Below are positions 1 to 7,235 of a DNA stretch of 64,000 nt, piece after piece; the first letter of the stretch is position 1, and each line of letters opens with the position of its first letter. This DNA comes from Caldimonas brevitalea (GTDB lineage Bacteria; Pseudomonadota; Gammaproteobacteria; Burkholderiales; Burkholderiaceae_C): positions 2,294,001 through 2,358,000 of the forward strand of contig NZ_CP011371.1 of assembly GCF_001017435.1 (NCBI RefSeq), in the 5' to 3' direction. Under the pieces are notes generated by a model. The model was given only the letters and a program-made list of their open reading frames with translations. It was not told the DNA's origin and did no database searches. The position numbers were made by a program, and so were the translations under genes.

Positions 1-1
1 C

Positions 2-1360
2 GAGCAGCACTTGGCCGGCATCCTGGCCGACGACATGGGCCTGGGCAAGACGGCCCAGGCCCTGGCCCACCTGCTGTGTGAACAGCAGGCCGGGCGGCTC
101 GACCTGCCGGCCCTGGTGGTGCTGCCGACCTCGCTGATCTTCAACTGGCAGGCCGAGGCGCGCCGGGTCGCCCCGGGCTTGCGGGTGCTGACCCTCCAGG
201 GGCCGGATCGCGCCGGCGATTTCGGCCGCATGGCGCAGCACGATCTGGTGCTGACCACCTATCCGCTGCTGTGGCGCGACATCGGCGCGCTGCAGCGCCA
301 GCCTTTTCATCTGCTCATCCTCGACGAGGCGCAGATGGTGAAGAACGCGGGCAGCCGCACGGCGCGGGCACTGCGCCAACTCAAGGCGCGCCACCGGCTG
401 TGCCTGACCGGCACGCCGCTCGAGAACCACCTCGGCGAGTTGTGGGCGCACTTCGATTTCCTGCTGCCCGGCTTTCTGGGTGACGCGCGCACCTTCGCGC
501 GCGTGTGGCGCAAGCCGATCGAGACCAACGGCGAGACCCTGCGCGCGCAGCTGCTCGCGCAGCGCGTGCGTCCTTTCATCCTGCGACGGCGCAAGCAGGA
601 CGTCGCGGCCGAGCTGCCGCCCAAGACCGAGGTGATCCGACGCGTGCGGCTGCAGGGCCGCCAGCGCGAGCTGTACGAGAGCGTGCGGGTGGCGGCCGAC
701 GAACTGGTGCGGCGTGCGCTGCAGCGCCAGGGCTTTGCCGGTGCCCAGATCACCATCCTCGACGCATTGCTCAAACTGCGGCAGGTCTGCTGCGACCCCT
801 ATCTGCTGCGCCGGCCGCCCGGCCCCGGCGAGACGATGGAGCGGGCCAAGCTGGAGTTGCTGCGCGACATGCTGCCGGCCCTGGTCGCCGAAGGCCGCCG
901 CGTGCTCGTGTTCTCGCAGTTCACCCGCATGCTCGACCTGTTGCGCCCCGAGCTCGAGGCCCTGCAGCTGCCCTGGCTGGCACTCACCGGCGACACGCCC
1001 ACGGCTGAGCGCGGTGCCGTGGTGCAGGCCTTCCAGTCGCAGCAGGTGCCGATCCTGTTGGTGAGTCTCAAGGCGGGGGGCGTCGGGCTCAACCTCACCG
1101 CGGCCGACACCGTCATCCACCTCGACCCGTGGTGGAACCCGGCGGTGGAACGCCAGGCCACCGACCGGGCACACCGCATCGGTCAGTCACAACCGGTGTT
1201 CGTCTACAAGCTGGTGGTCGAGGGCAGCATCGAAGAGCGTCTGCTGGAGCTGCAAGCGCGCAAGTCGGCGCTGGCGGAACAGGTGCTCGGGCACGACGGC
1301 GCGACGACACCGAAGTTCAGCCCCGAAGACCTCGACGCCTTGCTGGCACCTCTGAGTTGA
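2..1360 (+). CDS. SNF2-family DEAD/DEAH-type helicase, C-terminal part (5' end outside window)
   Basis: ATP-driven DNA translocase of the SNF2/Swi2 group. The reading frame is open from the first bases of the window, so the N-terminal part (often a SWIM zinc finger and lid domain in bacterial members) is missing. Seen in order: Walker A DDMGLGKT, motif II DEAQ (about residue 105 of the visible part), motif III TGTPLENHLGELW, then a helicase C domain with the SNF2 motif VI signature TDRAHRIGQ. These are diagnostic of the family. Bacterial relatives (RapA/HepA-like or ywqA-like) are thought to remodel protein-DNA or transcription complexes; the exact substrate cannot be read here. It ends 7 bp before yjbQ and the two may be cotranscribed. 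Confidence 0.93.
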   Translation, partial: EQHLAGILADDMGLGKTAQALAHLLCEQQAGRLDLPALVVLPTSLIFNWQAEARRVAPGLRVLTLQGPDRAGDFGRMAQHDLVLTTYPLLWRDIGALQRQPFHLLILDEAQMVKNAGSRTARALRQLKARHRLCLTGTPLENHLGELWAHFDFLLPGFLGDARTFARVWRKPIETNGETLRAQLLAQRVRPFILRRRKQDVAAELPPKTEVIRRVRLQGRQRELYESVRVAADELVRRALQRQGFAGAQITILDALLKLRQVCCDPYLLRRPPGPGETMERAKLELLRDMLPALVAEGRRVLVFSQFTRMLDLLRPELEALQLPWLALTGDTPTAERGAVVQAFQSQQVPILLVSLKAGGVGLNLTAADTVIHLDPWWNPAVERQATDRAHRIGQSQPVFVYKLVVEGSIEERLLELQARKSALAEQVLGHDGATTPKFSPEDLDALLAPLS

Positions 1361-1367
1361 AGCGACG

Positions 1368-1790
1368 ATGTTGACCCAACACACCACCCACCTCGAGCTG
1401 CAGACCCGCGGCCGCGGTTTGGTCGAGATCACCGCACAGCTGCGCCACTGGCTCGCCTCACAAGGGGTGACCACCGGGCTGCTGACCGTGTTCGTGCGCC
1501 ATACCTCGGCGAGCCTGCTGATCCAAGAAAACGCCGACCCGGACGTACGTGCCGACCTGGAGCGCTACTTCGCCCGTCTGGTGCCCGACGGCGACCCCTT
1601 GTTCGAACACGTCGCCGAAGGGCCGGACGACATGCCCGCCCATGTGCGCTGCGCCCTGTTGCCCACGCAGTTGGCGATCCCGGTGGTGCAAGGCGCGTTG
1701 GTGCTCGGCACCTGGCAGGGCGTGTACCTCTACGAGCACCGCACCCGCGGACACCGGCGCGAGGTGGTGTTGCATCTGATGGGGGCGTGA
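1368..1790 (+). CDS. yjbQ: YjbQ family protein (UPF0047, secondary thiamine-phosphate synthase)
   Basis: Small (140 aa) single-domain protein of the YjbQ/UPF0047 family. The family hallmarks are all visible: HTSASLLIQENADP near residues 45-58, EGPDDMPAH near 85-93, and GTWQGVYLYEHR near 113-124, including the conserved His and Glu residues. Family members can complement thiamine-phosphate synthase mutants in E. coli, hence the name; the true physiological role is unsettled. The ATG lies 7 bp after the helicase stop codon. A second thiamine-related element, a TPP riboswitch, lies 29 kb away and is not obviously linked to this gene. Confidence 0.92.
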   Translation: MLTQHTTHLELQTRGRGLVEITAQLRHWLASQGVTTGLLTVFVRHTSASLLIQENADPDVRADLERYFARLVPDGDPLFEHVAEGPDDMPAHVRCALLPTQLAIPVVQGALVLGTWQGVYLYEHRTRGHRREVVLHLMGA

Positions 1791-2437
1791 GGCCGCGTCC
1801 CCTGTCGGGCGTCCAACGCGGGCATGTCGCCACCTGCCAGCCACCGCATCGGGATCTGCCAGGCTGCAAGGTTCCTTCCTACGCAAGCGCGTAGTTGACA
1901 CGCGAGCAAGGCGGTGACCGACGTCCACCTGCGTGTCCAACTGCGCGGCGATCTCGATGCCGTCATGGTGCTGGCGCTGCGCAAGGCGCCCGAGGGCCGA
2001 TGTACGCCCCCGATCGGCTGGCGCAAGCGCTGATGGCACGCGCCCATGCTGCAGGGCTGGGGGCCGCGGCGTCGAGCGATCGCAGCGAAGCGTGTGCGCT
2101 GTTGCACGGCGCGCAGCAGCGGCTGAAGGGCGCGCCCGCGGACGAAGCGCAGCGTCCCCGGCTGGTGAAGCTGGAGCAGGTGCGCGAGGCCTCGGCCGCC
2201 TGTGGGTGATAAAGGAAGCGGGCGCCACGAGCCCGATCACGGGGCCGTTCGACCCCCTCCGCCCTGGGCCAGCCACCACGCCCGCGTGCTGCGGCGGAAA
2301 GCTGTGCTCAAGTTGGCGCTTGATCGGCCGAAATGTCCGGAGCTAACCTCGCAGAGGCTCGGCTTGTCTCGCCGTTGCGTGTCGCCGCAGTGCACCGCAG
2401 CGAACCCGATTTTTCTACTGTCAGGACGGCAAGACCC
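1791..2437 (+). other. Intergenic stretch, no convincing gene
   Basis: About 650 bp between yjbQ and the chemoreceptor gene. Several short frames are open, as expected at this GC content. The best is ATG 2000 to stop 2209 (69 codons, Ala/Arg/Gln rich), which has no recognisable motif and no good ribosome binding site. A neighbouring frame from GTG 1915 is broken after 39 codons, so this could be the decayed remnant of a small gene. The AT-richer part just before 2438 probably holds the chemoreceptor promoter. Confidence 0.4.
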
Positions 2438-3982
2438 ATGCTGATCAAGAACCTGAGCATCAGGGCACGGCTCATCTTTGTGCTGTGTTTCCTCGCCGTG
2501 CAGTTGGCCGTCGGCGCCTTCATCGGCATCTACAGCCTGCGCGACGCCAACCAGTCGATGGCGACAATGTACGACGACCGTCTCGTCGCGCTGGGTCAAT
2601 TGGACCGCGTGATCCGCCTGTTGAACGTCAACCAGACCCTGCTGGCGCAAGCCCTGGTGCTGCCGGCGGACAAGGTGGCGGCGCACCTGCGCACGGTCGA
2701 AGCCAACGCGGCCACGATCGACCAGGTGTGGAAGCAGTACCTGGCCACCTATCTGACGCCGGCGGAAAAGGCCCTCGCGGGTGAGTTCGACCAAGCGCGC
2801 GGGCAGATGCTGCAAGGCGGCGTGAAGCCGACAGTGGCGGCCCTGCGGGCCGGTGACGTTGCCAAGGCCACCGAACTGTTGATCGGGCCGGTCACGACGC
2901 TGTATCTCCCGACGCGCGAAGCGGGCGACAAGCTCATCGAGCTGCAGTTGAGCGAATCGGCGACGCTGCGCCAGGAAGCGCAGGCTCACTACGAGCTGGT
3001 GCGCAATGTGTGTAGCCTGGCCGTCTTCTTCGGACTGCTGGTGGCGTGCGGTTTCGGTGTCTGGCTGGTGCGCTCCATCGTCGGGCCGCTGTCGATGGCA
3101 GTGCGCATCACCGACCGGGTGGCCCAAGGCGACCTGACACAGCGCATCGAAACCAATGCGACCGACGAGACCGGGCAGCTGCTCAATGCGCTGCAGCGCA
3201 TGAACCAGGGGCTGGTGGGCATCGTGGCCCGGGTGCGCAACGGCTCCGACTGCATCGCCACCGGTTCGACGCAGATTGCCAGCGGGAATCAAGACCTGAG
3301 CCAGCGCACCGAGGAGCAGGCCAGCAACCTGCAGCAGACCGCCGCATCGATGGAACAGCTGACGGCGACGGTCAAACAGAATGCCGACACCGCGCGTGAA
3401 GCGACCCGGTTGGCGCAGGGCGCATCAGCCGCTGCCACCGAAGGCGGGCGTGTGGTGGGCCAGGTGGTGGCGACGATGGACGACATCACGCGGGCCTCGA
3501 ACAAGATTGCCGACATCATCGGCGTGATCGACGGCATCGCGTTCCAGACCAACATCCTCGCGCTCAATGCGGCCGTGGAAGCTGCTCGAGCCGGCGAGCA
3601 GGGCCGCGGGTTTGCCGTCGTGGCAGGCGAAGTGCGCGGCCTCGCGCAACGCTCGGCTCAGGCCGCGAAGGAGATCAAGGTGCTGATCGGCGACAGCGTC
3701 ACGAAGGTGGAAAGTGGTTCCGCCCTCGTCAACGAAGCAGGCGCGTCGATCAACAACATCGTCCAACAGGTGAGCCGGGTGCGCGACCTGATCGAGGAGA
3801 TCAGCTCGGCGACCGCGCAGCAGAGCAGCGGCATCGAGCAGGTGGGGGATGCGGTGCAGCAGCTCGACCAGGTCACCCAACAGAATGCGGCGCTGGTCGA
3901 AGAAAGCGCGGCGGCAGCGGAAAGTCTGAAACACCAGGCGGACGAACTGGCGCGGGTGGTGTCGGTGTTTCGCGTCGCCTGA
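2438..3982 (+). CDS. Methyl-accepting chemotaxis protein
   Basis: Inner-membrane chemoreceptor (514 aa) that signals to CheA/CheW. Order seen: TM1 at about residues 12-33, a periplasmic four-helix-bundle sensor of about 155 residues, TM2 at about 190-210, HAMP at about 211-265, and a long cytoplasmic signalling domain. The signalling tip is textbook: [20 protein letters not shown] followed by [15 protein letters not shown]. The C terminus (VVSVFRVA) lacks the CheR-binding pentapeptide, so methylation would rely on other receptors' tethers. I chose ATG 2438 because it is preceded by aggacggc and begins the typical [11 protein letters not shown] start; an upstream in-frame ATG at 2333 would add 35 unconserved residues. 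The ligand cannot be predicted. Confidence 0.95.
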   Translation: MLIKNLSIRARLIFVLCFLAVQLAVGAFIGIYSLRDANQSMATMYDDRLVALGQLDRVIRLLNVNQTLLAQALVLPADKVAAHLRTVEANAATIDQVWKQYLATYLTPAEKALAGEFDQARGQMLQGGVKPTVAALRAGDVAKATELLIGPVTTLYLPTREAGDKLIELQLSESATLRQEAQAHYELVRNVCSLAVFFGLLVACGFGVWLVRSIVGPLSMAVRITDRVAQGDLTQRIETNATDETGQLLNALQRMNQGLVGIVARVRNGSDCIATGSTQIASGNQDLSQRTEEQASNLQQTAASMEQLTATVKQNADTAREATRLAQGASAAATEGGRVVGQVVATMDDITRASNKIADIIGVIDGIAFQTNILALNAAVEAARAGEQGRGFAVVAGEVRGLAQRSAQAAKEIKVLIGDSVTKVESGSALVNEAGASINNIVQQVSRVRDLIEEISSATAQQSSGIEQVGDAVQQLDQVTQQNAALVEESAAAAESLKHQADELARVVSVFRVA

Positions 3983-3991
3983 AAACGGCGC

Positions 3992-4264
3992 TCACCATCG
4001 GCCGGCAGAGCCTGGCAGGTCCGACCAGAAGTCGCGCGCTTCGCGGTGCGCCAAGGCGTCGCTGCGCAAGCCTTCCGGCAGGCCGACATCACGCAGGGTG
4101 CGAGGATCCAGCTCGGCCAGCGTCGACACCGTCCGCCGCTGCCGAGTCGCATCGCGGTGGCGTGACCAGACGGCGACGGCCTTGCGCCACCACATGATGA
4201 GGCGGCGCCGGATGAAGGACGGCGACGCGCGCCGGGAGGTGGACGGGCAGGGCAGCGAAGACAT
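3992..4264 (-). CDS. DUF1127 domain-containing small protein
   Basis: Small basic protein (90 aa) carrying the DUF1127 (YjiS-like) signature LAELDPRTLRDVGLP at residues 49-63. The family is common in Pseudomonadota; some members act in phosphate, carbon or RNA metabolism, but no general function is established. The N terminus is rich in Ser, Arg and Pro and contains WWRKAVAVW. Convergent with the chemoreceptor gene (9 bp between stop codons) and divergent from the following LysR gene, with which it shares a 101-bp intergenic region containing two inverted repeats. An internal ATG at 4195 is an alternative start. Confidence 0.8.
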   Translation of the reverse strand: MSSLPCPSTSRRASPSFIRRRLIMWWRKAVAVWSRHRDATRQRRTVSTLAELDPRTLRDVGLPEGLRSDALAHREARDFWSDLPGSAGRW

Positions 4265-4314
4265 GGCGGGGCGGCAGTGGTGTTGGCAGTGGTCAGCATA
4301 GATTTACAGCCTCA

Positions 4315-4362
4315 TGGGAGGAATCGACAAGTTCTTCCCAGATTGGTAAGTTATGCTTACCA
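4315..4362 (+). promoter_or_regulatory. Two inverted repeats, likely operator of the LysR regulator
   Basis: Seen directly: a 9-bp imperfect inverted repeat (4315-4323 against 4332-4340, one mismatch, 8-bp spacer) followed by a perfect 7-bp repeat TGGTAAG-N5-CTTACCA at 4344-4362. The second repeat ends 3 bp before the LysR start codon and covers the place where its ribosome binding site should be. LysR regulators usually autoregulate from dyads in a divergent intergenic region, which fits this layout. Confidence 0.55.
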
Positions 4363-4365
4363 GTC

Positions 4366-5268
4366 ATGCGCTTGCCCCTGCAAACATTGCATGCCTTTCG
4401 AGCCGCCGCGCGACTGCAAAACCTGCGGGCGGCGGCGGATGAACTGCACCTGACGCACAGCGCGGTGAGCCAGCAGATCCGCACCTTGGAAGATCAGCTG
4501 GGGTTCGCGGTGTTCGCCCGCGTCGGCCGTCGGATCGTGCTCAACGCGGCCGGCCAGGCCTTGTTCGCCCATGTGGATGCGGCACTCGGCCAACTCGAAC
4601 TCGGCGTGCAGGCCGCCGCCGCCGCGGCCACCGGGCACGAGCAGCGGGTACGACTGACGGTCGTGCCGTCGTTCGCGCAGCGGTGGCTGATGCCGCGCAT
4701 CGCGCGCTGGCGTACGCTGCATCCCGACATCGCCATCGAGATCCACGCTTCGCAGCAGGTGATGGATTTGCAACGCGAGGGTTTCCATGCCGCGGTGCGC
4801 CAAGGTCGTGGCGACTGGGACCCTTTGGTGGCCGAGCCCTTGACCGACAGCCCGATGGTCGTGGTGGGGTCGCCGGTGGCCGCGCAGCGGCTGGCGGGCC
4901 AGGAGGCGCAGGCCTTCGTGCATGAGCCGCTGCTGGGCGAGCCGGGGCCTTGGGAGCAGTGGTTTGCCGCCGCCGGTTTGCCGCGGCAACGCATCAAGCC
5001 GGTGGCGATCTTCAACGACCTGGGCCTGATGCTGCAGGCGGCCGAGCAAAACCTCGGCATTGCGCTCGCGCGCGAGTTGCTGGCCGCCGATGCCCTGCGC
5101 GACGGCCGTTTGCTGCGGCTGCACCCCCTGGCCCTGAGGGCGGCCGGCAACGACCGCTACTTCCTGGTCTACCCTCCGGCCTTGCGTGACTGGCCGCCTT
5201 TGGCGGCCTTGCGCGTCTGGCTCAAGGACGAGTTGCGCCGGGGGCGCCGACACTTGCGCTCGGGCTGA
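4366..5268 (+). CDS. LysR-family transcriptional regulator, GcvA-like
   Basis: Transcription factor (300 aa) with an N-terminal winged helix-turn-helix (residues 1-65, including LTHSAVSQQIRTLEDQLG) and a C-terminal LysR substrate-binding domain. The N-terminal wording (LPLQTLHAFRAAARLQN) resembles the GcvA/AmpR-type subgroup. No linked target operon is obvious: the divergent neighbour is the DUF1127 gene and the downstream alcohol dehydrogenase is on the opposite strand. The ATG has no clear Shine-Dalgarno sequence because a perfect dyad occupies that position. Confidence 0.92.
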   Translation: MRLPLQTLHAFRAAARLQNLRAAADELHLTHSAVSQQIRTLEDQLGFAVFARVGRRIVLNAAGQALFAHVDAALGQLELGVQAAAAAATGHEQRVRLTVVPSFAQRWLMPRIARWRTLHPDIAIEIHASQQVMDLQREGFHAAVRQGRGDWDPLVAEPLTDSPMVVVGSPVAAQRLAGQEAQAFVHEPLLGEPGPWEQWFAAAGLPRQRIKPVAIFNDLGLMLQAAEQNLGIALARELLAADALRDGRLLRLHPLALRAAGNDRYFLVYPPALRDWPPLAALRVWLKDELRRGRRHLRSG

Positions 5269-5285
5269 GCGAGCCCCCCGGGGTG

Positions 5286-6455
5286 TCAGGGCTGGAACAC
5301 CGCCCGCACCATGCCGTCTTCCTTCTTCTTGAACATCTCGTAGGCACGCGGACCTTCATCCAGCGGATAGAGGTGGGTGGCGAGGAAGGACGCGTCGAGT
5401 TCACCGCGCTGGGCGTGTTGCAGCAAACGCGGCACATACCGCTGGCCGTGCTGCTGCGCGGTCTTCACCGTCAGCCCCTTGTTGATCACGGTGCCGATCG
5501 GGAACTTGTCCATCAAGCCGTAGACACCCAGGATGGACAGCGTGCCGCCCTTGCGGCATGCCAGGATGGCCTGGCGCAGCGCATCGCCCCGGTCGGTCTG
5601 CAGATGCAAGGCCTGCTTGACGCGGTCGTAGGCGTATTCGAGGCCGGTGCCGTGCGCTTCCATGCCCACGGCATCGATGCAGGCGTCGGGGCCGCGTCCT
5701 CCGGTCATCTCCTTGAGGACCTCGAGCACGTTGTCGGTGGCGCTGTAGTCGATGGTTTCTGAACCGATCTTCTCGCGCGCCAGTTGCAGGCGTTCGGGAA
5801 ACCGGTCGATGCCGATGACACGCTCGGCCCCCATCAGGAACGCACTCTTCTGCGCCATCAGCCCCACGCCGCCACAGCCCCACACCGCCACCGTATCGCC
5901 CGGCGAGATGTTGCAGAAGTCCGCGCCCATGTAGCCGGTGGGCACTGCGTCGGACAGGAACAAGGCCTGCAGGTCGGACACGCCGTCGGGCACCACGAAG
6001 GCGTTGACGTCGGCATGCGCCAGCCGCATGTACTGGGCGTGCGAGCCGGCGTAGCCACCGAAGGCGTGGGTGTAGCCGTAAATGCCGCCGGTGGGGTAGC
6101 CGAACAGCGGTTCCTGCAGGTAGGGATGCGGGTTGGTGTTGTCGCACAGCGACCAGAGCTGTCGGCCGCAGTACCAGCAGCGGCCACAGCCGATGAAGGA
6201 CGGCACCACGACGCGGTCGCCCGGCCTGAGCTTCTGGACGCCGCGGCCCACTTCGACGATCTCGCCCATGAACTCATGGCCGATCACATCGCCTTCCCGC
6301 ATCGTGGGCAGGTAGCCGCCGATGAAGTGCAGGTCCGACCCGCAGGTCGTGCTCAGGCGCACTTTCAGGATGGCGTCGCCGGGGTTGACCAGCACCGGGT
6401 CCGGCACGGTTTCGACGGCGAGCTTGTTGACGCCGTTCCAGCAGATGGCTCTCAT
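5286..6455 (-). CDS. Zinc-dependent alcohol dehydrogenase (formaldehyde dehydrogenase-like, MDR family)
   Basis: NAD(P)-dependent oxidoreductase of 389 aa. Seen: catalytic zinc ligands Cys38 (TTCGSDLH) and His60-Glu61 (GHEFMGE), the four-cysteine structural zinc loop (GCGRCWYCGRQLWSLC, about 89-104), and a Rossmann nucleotide-binding motif WGCGGVG. The length, a long insert after the zinc loop and the C-terminal GTVINKGLTVK region match the group annotated as glutathione-independent formaldehyde dehydrogenase or threonine dehydrogenase-like. The substrate is not determinable. The start codon overlaps the stop of the upstream SRPBCC gene (ATGA), so the two are translationally coupled. Confidence 0.92.
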   Translation of the reverse strand: MRAICWNGVNKLAVETVPDPVLVNPGDAILKVRLSTTCGSDLHFIGGYLPTMREGDVIGHEFMGEIVEVGRGVQKLRPGDRVVVPSFIGCGRCWYCGRQLWSLCDNTNPHPYLQEPLFGYPTGGIYGYTHAFGGYAGSHAQYMRLAHADVNAFVVPDGVSDLQALFLSDAVPTGYMGADFCNISPGDTVAVWGCGGVGLMAQKSAFLMGAERVIGIDRFPERLQLAREKIGSETIDYSATDNVLEVLKEMTGGRGPDACIDAVGMEAHGTGLEYAYDRVKQALHLQTDRGDALRQAILACRKGGTLSILGVYGLMDKFPIGTVINKGLTVKTAQQHGQRYVPRLLQHAQRGELDASFLATHLYPLDEGPRAYEMFKKKEDGMVRAVFQP

Positions 6456-6997
6456 TCAAACGCTCCATAAGGGTCAGGGTCGCGGCGGGCCGCGGGGTTG
6501 TGGGCCAGGCTGGGCACTTCGCCGGTCTCGGCCAGGCTCTTGAAGCGCCGCAGGGCGAGTGACACCGCCACCTCGGGCGCATGCAGCCACTTGGCCACCA
6601 GGTCGCCCAGCTTCCCGCCAGGGGGGTCGAAGCGCCAGGTCAGCGTGACCTCGGTGCCCCAGTCGGCCGGCGCCGAATGGAACACCAGTTCACCGCGATT
6701 GGGCAGCTCGGCGCCCTCCAGCGACTGCCACACGATGCGGTGGCCGGGCAGGTCTTCGATCACTTGCGAGGACCACTCGAGTTCGCCCGCCACCGGCACA
6801 TGGGCCTTCCACTGCCAGTGCCCCTGGTCGTCGAGGGACACTTCGGCCAGATGGGCCATGACGGTCTGCTGGGCCACGGGTTCGAGCCAGAGCCGGTGCA
6901 GTTCGAGCGCCGGTCGGCCTATGGTGAGGGTTCTGCGGACGCACCGGGCATGGGTGGGATGGACCCTGGCCGTGGCGTCGGTGGGAATGGATGCCAT
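6452..6997 (-). CDS. SRPBCC family protein (polyketide cyclase/START-like fold)
   Basis: Soluble protein of 181 aa with features of the SRPBCC/CoxG-like fold: a central segment VEWSSQVIEDLPGHRIVWQS-type wording, followed by GTEVTLTWRFDPPGG and a C-terminal helix ending in ALRRFKSLAETGE. These proteins bind hydrophobic ligands. I chose ATG 6997 because gggag lies 7 bp upstream; a longer open frame to 7075 has no such signal. First gene of a two-gene operon with the alcohol dehydrogenase, overlapping it by 4 bp, which suggests a shared pathway of unknown substrate. Confidence 0.8.
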   Translation of the reverse strand: MASIPTDATARVHPTHARCVRRTLTIGRPALELHRLWLEPVAQQTVMAHLAEVSLDDQGHWQWKAHVPVAGELEWSSQVIEDLPGHRIVWQSLEGAELPNRGELVFHSAPADWGTEVTLTWRFDPPGGKLGDLVAKWLHAPEVAVSLALRRFKSLAETGEVPSLAHNPAARRDPDPYGAFE

Positions 6998-7235
6998 GTT
7001 GTGCTCCCGAAATGAAGGCACGAAGTCGCCGGCAAAAGGGGTGCCGGCCGGCCTGCATGTGCACGCCGTGGGCACCGCTGTACGGCTGAACGAGGCTGCT
7101 CTTGGACCGAGGTGACAGGGCCGCCGTCACGCCTTCCCGCGTGTCCCGGGTGCCCGGGAGCCGACATCTTGGGAGCCCTGTTTGCTCGCCTCTCCAACTG
7201 ACTGCCGTTGCCCCCTTGTCCCCGCTGACCCTGAC

